Source: Pseudorhodobacter antarcticus (lineage in GTDB: Bacteria; Pseudomonadota; Alphaproteobacteria; Rhodobacterales; Rhodobacteraceae). Taken from it: a DNA stretch of 64,000 nucleotides. Location of the stretch: the NCBI GenBank assembly GCA_945860375.1, contig CAMAQR010000005.1, forward strand, positions 71,758 through 135,757, given 5' to 3'. Under the pieces are notes generated by a model, which did not search any database, was not told where the DNA came from, and worked only from the letters and a program-made list of their open reading frames with translations. The translations under genes and the position numbers were made by a program. Positions 38,528-47,794 of this stretch are shown in pieces (position 1 is the stretch's first letter; every line of letters begins with the position of its first letter).

Positions 38528-39631
38528 CTATCCCATCAAAACGGCGCGCAGGGCTTTGATCACCGCCCGGTCCGCCAAATCTCGCCAGTCTTGCCGTGCC
38601 AGAGAGTGGCACATCTGCCCCGCCGCCTGCACCATTTCGGCGCAGTCGGTGGGGTTGGCTTCGCACCAGCCAAAGCGTTCGTCGAAATCCGACATATCCA
38701 CATTGAACGGTACATAATGCACCCAAGGCTTGAAATGCACCGAGGCAAAGCTTTCCCACGGCGTTTCCATCACCAGCCCCAAAGAGCCGCTGTTCATCGT
38801 CCAGAAGAAGGACGACGCCAGATCGGCCCCGCGCAACACGGCGATGTACTTGTGCCGGGCCTGAGCGCGCTGCGGCAGGGTGGGCCTCGTCATCGGCGCG
38901 AGTATGGGCTGTGACAGCGGGTGCAGCCAGTCCTGCGCAATCAAGGCCACATCGGCGCGGGGATGGGTGGCCAAATGGCGCACAAAGGCAAAACGGGGAA
39001 AGTCGTGCAGCTTTTTATGCGCCCATGACAGGGTGCGGCGGCCCTGCACCACCTCGGCGAACAGCTTTTGAAAGCGGTGGCCCTCTTGCCGCACATCGCC
39101 GCGCCCGCCCCGCCCCGTCATGCCACCGCGCCAGACCACCATCGGGCTGCGATCGGCAAAGGGCAGCGCATCGGGGTCGGGGAACGGGCCAAGGAAGGCG
39201 TTCGCGCCGATTTCATGCAGATCGGTGGGCATCGGCCAGAGGATGCGGCCCGCCGCGCCCTCCAGCCGATTGAAGACAAAGGTCGGGAATACCTCGCCCT
39301 CGGGCGTTTGCAGCGACCGCACGCGGCGGTCCTGCATGTCGATCATCAGATCAAAATCGGCACCGGCGCGCAGCAAAGACCGCAGCGCGCCTTGCGACTT
39401 TTCAGGCTGGACCCCGCGCGCCGAATTGTTGGGCAGATCGGGCCGATCGGGGTTCGCCCACCAGCCGTTGGCCGGATAGGGCGCATGGGCGGCGGCATGC
39501 CACGCCAGAGCACCGCCAGAACTGACGCTGACAGCATAATCGCGCGCGGTATCGCCAAGACTGAGGCGCGCGGCCCCAATCGCCCCCAACCGGTGCGCGA
39601 CTTGAGTGGCCACGAACCCTTGTTCATCCAT
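38528..39631 (-). CDS. GT90 / CAP10-like glycosyltransferase
   Basis: This 367-residue protein matches the CAP10/KDELC-like family (GT90) typified by fungal capsule xylosyltransferase and animal O-glucosyltransferases. It has PMVVWRGGMTGRGGRG and the C-terminal core HKYIAVLRGADLASSFFWTMNSG, followed by MVMETPWESF-like acceptor segments and HYVPFNVDMSDF. Bacterial members occur in polysaccharide or protein-glycosylation loci. It has no membrane segment, so it should work in the cytoplasm. It is three bases from the GT32-like gene. Confidence 0.82.
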   Translation of the reverse strand: MDEQGFVATQVAHRLGAIGAARLSLGDTARDYAVSVSSGGALAWHAAAHAPYPANGWWANPDRPDLPNNSARGVQPEKSQGALRSLLRAGADFDLMIDMQDRRVRSLQTPEGEVFPTFVFNRLEGAAGRILWPMPTDLHEIGANAFLGPFPDPDALPFADRSPMVVWRGGMTGRGGRGDVRQEGHRFQKLFAEVVQGRRTLSWAHKKLHDFPRFAFVRHLATHPRADVALIAQDWLHPLSQPILAPMTRPTLPQRAQARHKYIAVLRGADLASSFFWTMNSGSLGLVMETPWESFASVHFKPWVHYVPFNVDMSDFDERFGWCEANPTDCAEMVQAAGQMCHSLARQDWRDLADRAVIKALRAVLMG

Positions 39632-39634
39632 CGG

Positions 39635-40450
39635 CTATTCTTCCAGCGCCCCTGCCGGATCAACACCGATTTCGGCACACATCCGGGCGGCATAGGAATT
39701 GGGCATCGGGGGGTTCTTGCGCCACCAAGGCTTGGTGCCATTGGTGTAGAGATGCACCGACAGCGTGTTGTCGGTGAAATGCCCCTCAACCCGGCCATAG
39801 GGATCGTAGAACACGTCATTCAACTGAAACGGCACCGGATAGAGGTAATCCGAGGTTAGCGCCTTTTCAAAGTCGCCGGTCTGCTGGGCAAAATAGGTAA
39901 AGGCCTGCGGACCAAAGGCCGTGCGCTCGGCATTGTAGATGCGGACGGCTTGCGGCAGGCTGCTGTCTTGCTTTTCAATGCGTTTGCGTTGCTGCTTGTT
40001 GAACCAGGCGGGGGCGTCGGGCAGGTTGTCGTAATAGTCCAGCAATTGACGGATCAACTCACCCTTTTGCGGAATATAGACCACACCGCAATTCAACGCG
40101 CCCCTAAACCCATGCCCTGCGTAGATATTCTGCATCTCATCCGGGAAGGGTTTGTGACAGAACGCATCGCAATCAATCCAGACCGCGTCGGTTTTCTCGA
40201 TCATCTTGTAGCGAAAAACGTTGGACAGAAAGCTTTCCGAAGTCTGCCGGACGATGTCCATGTCAATCGCCATGATGTCCGTGGCGGGCTTGACGATGAT
40301 GCCCTCGGGCACATTCGTCACCGTATCCGTGCAGTAAAGCGTGGTCGGATGGCCGTGTTTGACATGGCTGAGAAGGCACAACTGGTTGAGATAATGCAGC
40401 CTTTCGCCAATCCAAAGCGAGGCGACGGGTCTGCGAATTGGAGTGGACAT
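39635..40450 (-). CDS. GT32-like glycosyltransferase (capsular polysaccharide synthesis type)
   Basis: The 271-residue protein has a Rossmann-like N-terminus (PVASLWIGERLHYLNQLCLLSHVKHGHPTTLY) with CTD and then the acidic motif WIDCDAFC (DxD, about 98-104). Downstream are RGALNCGVVYIPQKG and SVHLYTNGTKPWWRKN (about 238-253), which recall GT32/Caps_synth enzymes. The substrate is unknown. It is the middle of the glycan locus. Confidence 0.72.
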   Translation of the reverse strand: MSTPIRRPVASLWIGERLHYLNQLCLLSHVKHGHPTTLYCTDTVTNVPEGIIVKPATDIMAIDMDIVRQTSESFLSNVFRYKMIEKTDAVWIDCDAFCHKPFPDEMQNIYAGHGFRGALNCGVVYIPQKGELIRQLLDYYDNLPDAPAWFNKQQRKRIEKQDSSLPQAVRIYNAERTAFGPQAFTYFAQQTGDFEKALTSDYLYPVPFQLNDVFYDPYGRVEGHFTDNTLSVHLYTNGTKPWWRKNPPMPNSYAARMCAEIGVDPAGALEE

Positions 40451-40516
40451 GGGGTACTGCCTCTGTTTCGGTGTTTCAAATGATGCCGTATTGAAATGGG
40501 GTTACCCAGCAAAGCG

Positions 40517-42439
40517 CTAGCTGGGGTCGTCGGACGGATCCGGGTCGCCAAGCCGGAAGCCACGGGCGATGTTCGGGTCAAAACCATAGTCTGACACATA
40601 CCCCAAAGCGGCCAAAAGTGCCGCGATATCGTCAATCTGCGGGTGCCATTGCTCTAACAGCCGGCCATAGAGAAAAATCTGGCTGGGGGCCGGGGCGGGC
40701 AGAGATTGCAGCATCTTGCTCAGAACACCGGGGGACAATCGCGGATCAGTCAAAAGCAGGGCATCGGGCTTTTCTGCCGCAATCAATGCCAGAATCCCCT
40801 GCGCCGGATCATCGCCAAGCGGTTGATCCAGCAAGCGAAACCTGTCAGTGAACGCCCGCTCACTTATGGCGCAGACGGTCAACAGCATGTGTCGCAGGCC
40901 CGCATTGTCCTCTTGCATGACAACGGTCAGATCGGCGCGGGTATTGGCGCAATGGGCGGCCAGAAAGCCCACCGCAGCACCGATTTCCAGCACCTTCGCG
41001 CCCTGCGCCAACACCTGCGGCATCCGTCGCGCCAGCCCACGCTCAAACTTGCCAGATTGGATCAAGGGCAGCACATGCGCGGCAAAAACGCGGGAGTCTG
41101 CAGGGATCTTGACGGTGTGATTTGCAAACCAATCCGAAGCAATATCTTGCGACAGGTCAATCTCGCCAAGGGTATAAGACCCCATCGGCACCGATTCCAC
41201 CGGGTGTTTCGGGAGGGAAGCCCGCTCTTCCCTGGCCTTGGCACCGCGCTTCTTTTCCACGTCAGACATCAGTGCGGCGATCTTTTCCTTGTCGCGCGCC
41301 TGCGGCGGTTTCGCGACGATCTGCGTGATCGGAACCGCCGAAGCCAGTGCCAGATCGGCCACCAACTGCTGATACGCCTCGGTCTGCCGCAATTCTGCCA
41401 GCCGCCCTTCGGCCCGCGCCAAAGCGGCTGTATGCAGGCGGCTCAGGACAGGGTCCTTCAGCAGCTGCGCGATGATCCGACCCCGGCTTTCGGTGTAGCG
41501 TAACATCGTGTCATCGCGCACTTCGTTGCGGTCCTGCAGGCTCCAATAGTCGGAATTGTACTTATCCGCCTTGTTGTTCACATTGCCCCGCATCTTGCGG
41601 ATGGCATAGCTGTCGACCGATTTCACAGCATAATGATTCAGCTGCACCCAGTCATATCCAACCGTCCGCGTGATCGACCGCCAGCCGCGGAACTTGAAAT
41701 AATCCTCCATCTCGCTGCCCGACCCGTTCAGCCATTTGATCTTGTCGGGAAACTCCGTTTCGATGTGCCGATTCTTCATCTTCGGCCGGTGAATGCCCAG
41801 TTTCCAATAATCAACATCAAAGGTGAAAAGCGTTTTGACGCCCCAGCCCTTGTTCCAAGTCTGGGGTGCGGCCCATAGATATTGTTCCGTGACCGGCGCG
41901 CGTGACCAATCCACCACACCGCCTGACCCGAAGATCCGCCAAGTCACCACGATGCCATTGGCCCCCTTGTCGACAGCCGCGCCGATCAGATCATCCAGCG
42001 TGCCGTCTCCGTATTTGATCGACAGGAACTCGTCCGCGTCAAACACCAAAACCCAGTCCGACTGCTGCACCACCGGTTCCGCCTGTGCATGGTTCAGGGC
42101 CGATGGTTGGGGCCGGATGCCTTCGGGAATCACGTTGCGGCGGTGGTGGCAAAGGCCCAGTTCCTCCAGCCGGATCAACATGTCATCGGTGCCATCCGAA
42201 CAATCGTTCGTATAGACAACCAGGTCGGTAAACCCAATTGCCAGATGATGCGCGACCCATTCAATCACATAGGGCCCTTCGTCCTTCATCATCGAGACAG
42301 CGGTGACTTGGCCATGCGGACTGACGTGGCGCTTCAAAGGGAAATCAACAGCCCCCCAAGGCTCGGCCGCACCCTTGGGACGACCATCTGCTTGGGTTTC
42401 GCTGGTTTTCATCTGCTTCGCACTCACACCGCTGCCCAC
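40517..42439 (-). CDS. GT2-type glycosyltransferase fused to a methyltransferase-like domain
   Basis: This 640-residue protein has an N-terminal region (about 40-330) like PF13704 glycosyltransferases: VTAVSMMKDEGPYVIEWVAHHL, NDCSDGTDDM, and the metal motif FDADEFLSIKYGDGT. A helical linker follows (about 335-420, charged). The C-terminal region (about 450-610) has a Rossmann-like VLEIGAAVGFLAAHCA and the order of a class I methyltransferase, but the acidic residue after the glycine-rich loop is not the usual one. The GTG start at 42439 is used; an ATG at 42412 is equally possible. It is the first gene of the minus-strand locus. Confidence 0.78.
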   Translation of the reverse strand: MGSGVSAKQMKTSETQADGRPKGAAEPWGAVDFPLKRHVSPHGQVTAVSMMKDEGPYVIEWVAHHLAIGFTDLVVYTNDCSDGTDDMLIRLEELGLCHHRRNVIPEGIRPQPSALNHAQAEPVVQQSDWVLVFDADEFLSIKYGDGTLDDLIGAAVDKGANGIVVTWRIFGSGGVVDWSRAPVTEQYLWAAPQTWNKGWGVKTLFTFDVDYWKLGIHRPKMKNRHIETEFPDKIKWLNGSGSEMEDYFKFRGWRSITRTVGYDWVQLNHYAVKSVDSYAIRKMRGNVNNKADKYNSDYWSLQDRNEVRDDTMLRYTESRGRIIAQLLKDPVLSRLHTAALARAEGRLAELRQTEAYQQLVADLALASAVPITQIVAKPPQARDKEKIAALMSDVEKKRGAKAREERASLPKHPVESVPMGSYTLGEIDLSQDIASDWFANHTVKIPADSRVFAAHVLPLIQSGKFERGLARRMPQVLAQGAKVLEIGAAVGFLAAHCANTRADLTVVMQEDNAGLRHMLLTVCAISERAFTDRFRLLDQPLGDDPAQGILALIAAEKPDALLLTDPRLSPGVLSKMLQSLPAPAPSQIFLYGRLLEQWHPQIDDIAALLAALGYVSDYGFDPNIARGFRLGDPDPSDDPS

Positions 42440-42720
42440 TTGCCTGCCTCATTCCATCGTGAACCGGTTTGCGTCCGGTTTCTGGTCTGGTGGTCTTGTG
42501 GTGCATCATAGGACAAGCGCCTGCGTTGCAGCAAGAGTCCGGCCAACCCTCGGGAAACGGGCGAAAAATATGTGGCAGGAAGGCCAATAGTTTCCAATTT
42601 GACACCAGTTGCGGCCTGAAAACCTTTCGACTTGCGGGTCAAAGGGTGACAGCGGTCGTATTGGCGGGCATAGTTCGGAAAAAGGTGTCCGCATGGGCGC
42701 AGCAGCAGTACAGGAAGGCT
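42440..42720. other. Divergent intergenic region of the glycan locus
   Basis: This non-coding stretch of about 280 bases separates the first minus-strand gene from the plus-strand glycosyltransferase and should contain both promoters. I see no convincing coding frame or repeated motif. An AGGAAGG site precedes the plus-strand gene. Confidence 0.5.
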
Positions 42721-43620
42721 ATGGCTCAGAAACTGACCGTTTTTTTCATCGTCGAGCCGCCGGAATACGAGGTGATGGCTTGCTTTCTGGCCGCCTCGCT
42801 GCGCGAACAGTTTGGCGATACCGTTGCTCTGGTGGGCTACTGCCCAGACATCAAACTGGACCAGATTTCCCCTGATGTAAAAGAAATCCTGCGTCGCCTG
42901 AATTGCGATCTGCGCAGCTTTCAGGTGGCAGGACGCTTTGATCCCCCCTACCCGCACGGCAACAAGATTTTGGCCACCTTGGAGCCGCGAGATACTGAAT
43001 TCTCTGCATTTTTTGACAGCGACATCCTGTGCCTGCGTCCCAACTCCGTTGAAAATCTGGTGATGGACGGCCATGTTTCCCTCACGCCGGCAGCATCGAT
43101 GGTCTGGGGGAAAACGTCGGATTGGGACCAGATCTACAAGGCCTGCGGCATGGACGTCCCGGCAGATCGCATTCGGCTGATGCGCCAGAAGGGCGCACGC
43201 GGCCGAATTCCGTATTTCAGCTCTGGATTGTTCACATTCCCAGAACAATTCCGCACCCCTGAAGGAAAGAGCTTTCCACAGATCTGGATGGATGTCGCGC
43301 AAACGCTGGATGCGCATCCCGATGTTCCGGGCAAACGGCCATATCTGGATCAGATCAGTCTGCCTCTGGCCATTCAGAGGGCCGGGTTGGGCTGGAATAT
43401 TCTGCCAGAGGAGCAACACTACATCCTTGGCGGCAAACTGCGGGGAGATGCGCTGCCTGCCGATCGGGAGATTTTCACGATCCACTACCGCATCATGCGC
43501 GTATTGAAGGAAATCGGGCTGACCCAAACTGCGCGTAAGATGTTGAAAAAGCATGCTGGTGTGAAACGGATTGATCAGGCGACGCGACCTTTGACGCCAG
43601 AGGATGAGGTCGACGACTGA
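42721..43620 (+). CDS. Putative glycosyltransferase (GT8-like DxD protein)
   Basis: This 299-residue protein has an N-terminus (KLTVFFIVEPPEYEVMACFLAASLREQFG), HGNKILATLEPR, and the metal motif FFDSDILCLRP (DxD, about 97-107), typical of GT-A glycosyltransferases with GT8-like layout. The C-terminal region has ENLVMDGHVSLTP-type and GKRPYLDQISLPLAIQ segments, where a DQ pair often follows the acceptor loop. AGGAAGG seven bases upstream supports the ATG at 42721; longer starts are not conserved-looking. It faces away from the locus genes but is probably part of it. Confidence 0.72.
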   Translation: MAQKLTVFFIVEPPEYEVMACFLAASLREQFGDTVALVGYCPDIKLDQISPDVKEILRRLNCDLRSFQVAGRFDPPYPHGNKILATLEPRDTEFSAFFDSDILCLRPNSVENLVMDGHVSLTPAASMVWGKTSDWDQIYKACGMDVPADRIRLMRQKGARGRIPYFSSGLFTFPEQFRTPEGKSFPQIWMDVAQTLDAHPDVPGKRPYLDQISLPLAIQRAGLGWNILPEEQHYILGGKLRGDALPADREIFTIHYRIMRVLKEIGLTQTARKMLKKHAGVKRIDQATRPLTPEDEVDD

Positions 43621-43680
43621 TTTCAGAACCTTCGCTCATAAATTTCTTTCATTTCAAGAATAACCGTTCATATTAAGGTC

Positions 43681-44208
43681 ATGGCACGCACAAAAACCAT
43701 TCCCGACTCTGAAATTCTGGCTCTGGTCCTGCGAAAGCTGCTGACCGAAGGGGACAAGGCCATTTCCTTTGGTTTGATCTCCTCTGCCTGCGGTCTTGCC
43801 GCGCCGACTTTGGTTCAACGTTATGGGTCACGGGATGCCATGATTGCCTCGGCAATTGCAGCCAGTTGGACGGACTTGGAAACCTTGACTGCGGCGGTGG
43901 AGTTGGAGGCCTTGGTGTCAGCCAAAGGCGCGCAGGGCTTCTTGAAAGACATCGGCGCGCAGGTGGATATTCCTGCGCTTTTGACCGCAAGTCAGCGCGA
44001 CAAAGCGCTGATGGAACGCGCGGCTTTGTGGCGGAAATCGGTTGAAGCGGCGCTGGCAGTGCGATTGGTCGGCGGGGTCAAAGGCCGGGACGCAGGCGCC
44101 ATGATGTTCGCGGCGTGGCAGGGCCGGCTGATGTGGGACAGTGCTGGCGGCAAGACGTTCCGCCTGGGTGAAGCGTTGCGCCGCGCCGCAGATCAACGCG
44201 CGATATAG
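43681..44208 (+). CDS. TetR-like transcriptional regulator
   Basis: This 175-residue protein has an N-terminal helix-turn-helix region (about 9-55: EILALVLRKLL..., SSACGLAAPTLVQRYGSRDAMIASAI) in the TetR/AcrR pattern. The C-terminal ligand domain is short and not recognisable. The region before it is AT-rich (43621-43680), as a promoter would be. The target genes are unknown; the flanking glycosyltransferase and the GlsB-like gene are candidates. It overlaps the convergent GlsB-like gene by 16 bases. Confidence 0.72.
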   Translation: MARTKTIPDSEILALVLRKLLTEGDKAISFGLISSACGLAAPTLVQRYGSRDAMIASAIAASWTDLETLTAAVELEALVSAKGAQGFLKDIGAQVDIPALLTASQRDKALMERAALWRKSVEAALAVRLVGGVKGRDAGAMMFAAWQGRLMWDSAGGKTFRLGEALRRAADQRAI

Positions 44209-44429
44209 ACTTTATACAGCCAAATCAGTGTGATAGCGCCAAACACTGCGCCCACAAATCCAGCCATCCAACCGACCATCATCAACAATGTCCGCAACAA
44301 AAATCCCCCGATCAATGCGCCACCAATGCCGATTGCCATGGTGGTGAGCACGTCGGTGTTCAGTTTCATCACGCGTGTCGCAATGAAACCGGCCGCGATT
44401 CCAATGATGATCAAGGCAACGACGGACAT
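44193..44429 (-). CDS. GlsB/YeaQ/YmgE-type small membrane protein
   Basis: This 78-residue, three-helix membrane protein begins MSVVALIIIGIAAGFIATRVMK and contains the glycine-rich segment AIGIGGALIGGFLLR typical of the GlsB/YeaQ (transglycosylase-associated) family, some of whose members respond to stress. There is no catalytic residue to point to. It is convergent with the TetR-like gene. Confidence 0.82.
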   Translation of the reverse strand: MSVVALIIIGIAAGFIATRVMKLNTDVLTTMAIGIGGALIGGFLLRTLLMMVGWMAGFVGAVFGAITLIWLYKVYIAR

Positions 44430-44490
44430 GGCAAATCTCCGATTTCTGCAAAGAATATGGGGGCCACCCGCACAGATTAAAGTGGGTCGC

Positions 44491-45381
44491 TCAACCTAAT
44501 ATTTCCGGCAAAGTCAGTCCGTTCAGCAAATCCGAAACAGCAACTGGGCGTTTGCCTTCGCGTTGTGCCTGAAGGATTTCCACCGCGCCGCTGCCGCAGG
44601 CAATCGTCAAACCTTGCAACACTTGACCCGGCTCGCCCTGCCCAGCCGCCAAACGCGAGCGCAGAAACTTCACGCGCTCTCCGCCAATAACGCACCACGC
44701 GCCGGGAAAGGGCGACAGGCCGCGGATCAGGCGATCCACCGTTTCGGCGGGCTGCGTCCAGTCGATCCGCGACTCGGCCTTGTCGATTTTCGTGGCGTAA
44801 GTGACGCCCTCGGCAATTTGCGGTTGGGCGGCGTAAGTACCTGACAAAGCATTGCAAATCAGGCGCGAGCCCATGGCTGACAAACGGTCGTGAAGGTCGG
44901 CGGTGGTGTCTTCTGCACCAATCGGCGTGGCCTCGCGCAGCAAAACCGGGCCGGTGTCCAGCCCCGCTTCCATCTGCATGATGCACACGCCGGATTGCGC
45001 ATCACCCGCCATGATTGCGCGGTGAATGGGTGCTGCGCCGCGCCAACGGGGCAACAGGCTGGCGTGGATGTTCAGGCAACCCAGACGCGGCGCGTCCAGC
45101 ACGGCTTGGGGCAATATCAACCCATAGGCGACCACCACCGCCACATCCGCAGCCAGCGCAGCAAAGTCATGCTGCACCTCTTCGCTGCGCAGCGAAACCG
45201 GGTGCCGCACCTGCAAACCAAGCGCCAAGGCGCGGGCGTGCACGCGGCTTGGACGGTCGGCTTTTCCCCGACCTGCGGGGCGGGGCGGTTGGGTGTAAAC
45301 GGCAAGGATTTCATGCTGTTGCGCCAAGGCATTCAGCACTGGAACCGAGAAATCCGGCGTGCCCATGAAAATGATTTTCAT
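44491..45381 (-). CDS. fmt: Methionyl-tRNA formyltransferase
   Basis: Fmt (296 residues) formylates Met-tRNA for initiation. The formyl-transfer site is [21 protein letters not shown] with catalytic Asn and His. It begins with [17 protein letters not shown] and has the C-terminal OB domain. It overlaps the stop of the deformylase paralogue by four bases, so the deformylation and formylation genes form one cluster. Confidence 0.97.
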   Translation of the reverse strand: MKIIFMGTPDFSVPVLNALAQQHEILAVYTQPPRPAGRGKADRPSRVHARALALGLQVRHPVSLRSEEVQHDFAALAADVAVVVAYGLILPQAVLDAPRLGCLNIHASLLPRWRGAAPIHRAIMAGDAQSGVCIMQMEAGLDTGPVLLREATPIGAEDTTADLHDRLSAMGSRLICNALSGTYAAQPQIAEGVTYATKIDKAESRIDWTQPAETVDRLIRGLSPFPGAWCVIGGERVKFLRSRLAAGQGEPGQVLQGLTIACGSGAVEILQAQREGKRPVAVSDLLNGLTLPEILG

Positions 45382-45881
45382 ACGCGATTCGCCCGTTTTT
45401 CAGCCCGCGTGAGCAGCATTTTTCGCTTGAGCGCCGACAGCCTGTCAAAGTACATTCTGCCGGCCAGATGGTCGATCTGATGCTGCACCGAGGTCGCCCA
45501 GAGGTTGACGAAATCGCGGTCCTCCATGGCCCCTTCGGCGTTCATGTAGCGCACCGTCACTGCGCGCGGACGGCGGATCACGGCCGATACGCCCGGCAGG
45601 TTGGGCGAGGCCTCTTCATGCTCGCGCAGCTGGCCTGATGCATGCAAGACCATCGGATTGGCCAGCAAAATCGCCTGCCCACGCCCCTCGGAACAATCCA
45701 CGACGGCCAGCCGCAACGGGATGCCGATCTGCACGGCAGCCAAACCGTAGCCCGGCATCGCGTCCATCGTGTCCACCATATCGGCCCAAATTGCCCGAAT
45801 GTCATCGGTGATGGCCACAACATCTTGTGCCGGGGCTTTCAGACAGGGGTGCGGGTAAGGCAAACAGAGCCGTTCAGTCAT
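45378..45881 (-). CDS. Peptide deformylase paralogue with altered active site
   Basis: This 167-residue protein is homologous to the intact deformylase encoded beside it, and the two align without gaps through the motifs. Motif 1 GYGLAAVQ (44-51) is kept, but motif 2 is EASPN (90-94) instead of EGCLS, so the zinc-binding Cys92 of the neighbour is Ser92. Motif 3 is HQIDH (134-138), where the catalytic Glu135 is Gln135. It is probably inactive as a deformylase. It may be regulatory, bind ribosomes, or have another reaction. It is expressed within the def-fmt cluster. Confidence 0.85.
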   Translation of the reverse strand: MTERLCLPYPHPCLKAPAQDVVAITDDIRAIWADMVDTMDAMPGYGLAAVQIGIPLRLAVVDCSEGRGQAILLANPMVLHASGQLREHEEASPNLPGVSAVIRRPRAVTVRYMNAEGAMEDRDFVNLWATSVQHQIDHLAGRMYFDRLSALKRKMLLTRAEKRANRV

Positions 45882-45899
45882 TGCATGCCCCGTTCACCA

Positions 45900-46412
45900 T
45901 CAACCACGCGCCAATTCGCGCTTCAGCTTTTCCATCTTGCGCGTGATCATTTGCCGCTTGAGCGGGCCAAGATAATCAATGAACAGCTTGCCGTTCAGAT
46001 GATCAATTTCGTGCTGTACACAGGTCGACCAAAGGCCCTCAAACTGCCGTTGTTGCGCGGCCCCTTGCAGATTTATCCAGCGCACCGTCACCGATGCCGG
46101 GCGCTTGACCTCGGCATATTGGTCGGGGATCGACAGACATCCCTCGTCATATGTCGACAGATCCTCCGACGCCCAGATCACCGCCGGGTTCAGCAGCACC
46201 ATCGGTTCTGGCGGGCCGTCTTTGATGCAATCCATGACGATCATCCGCACCATCGCCCCGATCTGTGGCGCGGCAAGACCGATGCCCGGCGCGTCATACA
46301 TGGTGTCCAGCATGTCGGCGGCCAGTTGCAAAATCTCGGGCGTCACCTGTGCAACGGGGTCGCAAGGCTTCTTCAGTCTTGGGTCGGGATGGATCAGGAT
46401 ATCGCGGATCAT
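45900..46412 (-). CDS. def: Peptide deformylase
   Basis: Def (170 residues) removes the formyl group from nascent proteins. All three motifs are intact: GIGLAAPQ (43-50), EGCLS (90-94, Cys92) and HEIDH (134-138, Glu135), which bind the metal and catalyse. It begins MIRDILIHPDPRLKKP, the usual N-terminus. It is the first gene of the def / def-like / fmt cluster and divergent from the C-S lyase. Confidence 0.97.
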   Translation of the reverse strand: MIRDILIHPDPRLKKPCDPVAQVTPEILQLAADMLDTMYDAPGIGLAAPQIGAMVRMIVMDCIKDGPPEPMVLLNPAVIWASEDLSTYDEGCLSIPDQYAEVKRPASVTVRWINLQGAAQQRQFEGLWSTCVQHEIDHLNGKLFIDYLGPLKRQMITRKMEKLKRELARG

Positions 46413-46621
46413 CTTTTCGATTTACGGCGCGGGGGGGATTGGTGCAAGAGGGTGTGGGGAAAACGGGCCAAATTGGCAGCAATTAGACCCTTGGGAATAA
46501 TTATCCGTCTTTTCGGCTAAACTTGTTATTTTTTTCTGTTTTGGCAGTATTATGAGGTAAGATTTCCCGATTACAAGGCGCTATCTGGAACTGTGGACCT
46601 TATCAAACTGGCGGGCAGAGC

Positions 46622-47794
46622 ATGGACTTCGACACTCAAGTGAACCGTTTTGGCACCCATTCCGTCAAATGGGATTCGATGGAGGCGTTTTATGGCGTCC
46701 CGGCCAAGGATGGCATCGCCATGTGGGTCGCGGATATGGAGTTCCGCCCCCCCCATTGTGTGCAGGTCGCGCTGGAGAAGGTTCTGGCCCACGGCGTCTA
46801 CGGCTATTACGGCGACGACGCCGAATATCAGGATGCAATCCGTTGGTGGATGCAAACCCGCCATGGCTGGGCCGTTGATCGCGCCGCGATTTTCACCACG
46901 CATGGCTTGGTGAATGGCACTGCGATGTGCGTCGATGCTTTCACCAAGCCGGGTGATGATGTGGTGCTGACGACCCCGGTTTACCATGCCTTTGCGCGGG
47001 TGATCAAAGGCGCGGGGCGCGGCGTGACGGAATGTCCGCTGGCCTTGGTCGACGGACGGTATGAGATGGATTTTGCGGCATGGGAAGCGTGTTTGACCGG
47101 CCACGAAACCATGATGATCCTGTGTTCGCCGCACAATCCCGGCGGGCGGGTGTGGACGCAGGCCGAATTGCGCGCTGTCGCAGACTTTTGCGTGCGGCAC
47201 GATCTGATTCTGGTGTCGGACGAAATTCACCATGATCTGGTGATGCCGGGGCAGAAACACACCGTCATGGCCAATGCGGCACCTGATATTGCCGACCGTT
47301 TGGTGATGATGACGGCGACGACCAAGACCTTCAACATCGCGGGCGCGCATTCGGGCAATGTGATTATCGCCGACCTGGCTTTGCGGGCCAAGTTTGCGGC
47401 GCGGATGAATGCGATGGGGATTTCGCCGAATTCGTTCGGGATGTTCATGGCGACCGCTGCTTACTCGCCGGAAGGGGCGGTTTGGGTGGATGCTCTGGTG
47501 GAGTATCTGGACGGGAACGCGCAGATATTCAACGACGGCATCAATGCGATACCGGGCCTGCGGTCGATGAACCTTGAAGCGACCTATCTGGCTTGGGTGG
47601 ATTTCGCGGGCACCGGGATGGCGCAGGCCGAGTTTATCGCACGGGTGGAAAAGCAGGCGAGGATCGCGGCGAACCACGGCACGCCATTCGGGGCGGGGGG
47701 TGAAAGCTATCTGCGGTTCAACCTTGCCTGCCCGCGCGCGCAGGTGATTGAGGCGGTCACGCGTTTGCAAGCCGCCTTTGCCGATCTGCAATAA
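46622..47794 (+). CDS. patB: PLP-dependent C-S lyase, PatB/MalY type
   Basis: This 390-residue aminotransferase-fold enzyme is likely a cystathionine beta-lyase. The PLP lysine lies in MMTATTKTFNIAGAHSGNVII (about 229-249), with SPHNPGGRVW and DEIHHDLV before it and the C-terminal FNLACPRAQ arginine. It shares the MalY/PatB order (VADMEF, YGYYG). The stop is followed immediately by the pseudogene described next, whose first codon would have overlapped it. The AT-rich upstream region is about 209 bases. Confidence 0.92.
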   Translation: MDFDTQVNRFGTHSVKWDSMEAFYGVPAKDGIAMWVADMEFRPPHCVQVALEKVLAHGVYGYYGDDAEYQDAIRWWMQTRHGWAVDRAAIFTTHGLVNGTAMCVDAFTKPGDDVVLTTPVYHAFARVIKGAGRGVTECPLALVDGRYEMDFAAWEACLTGHETMMILCSPHNPGGRVWTQAELRAVADFCVRHDLILVSDEIHHDLVMPGQKHTVMANAAPDIADRLVMMTATTKTFNIAGAHSGNVIIADLALRAKFAARMNAMGISPNSFGMFMATAAYSPEGAVWVDALVEYLDGNAQIFNDGINAIPGLRSMNLEATYLAWVDFAGTGMAQAEFIARVEKQARIAANHGTPFGAGGESYLRFNLACPRAQVIEAVTRLQAAFADLQ

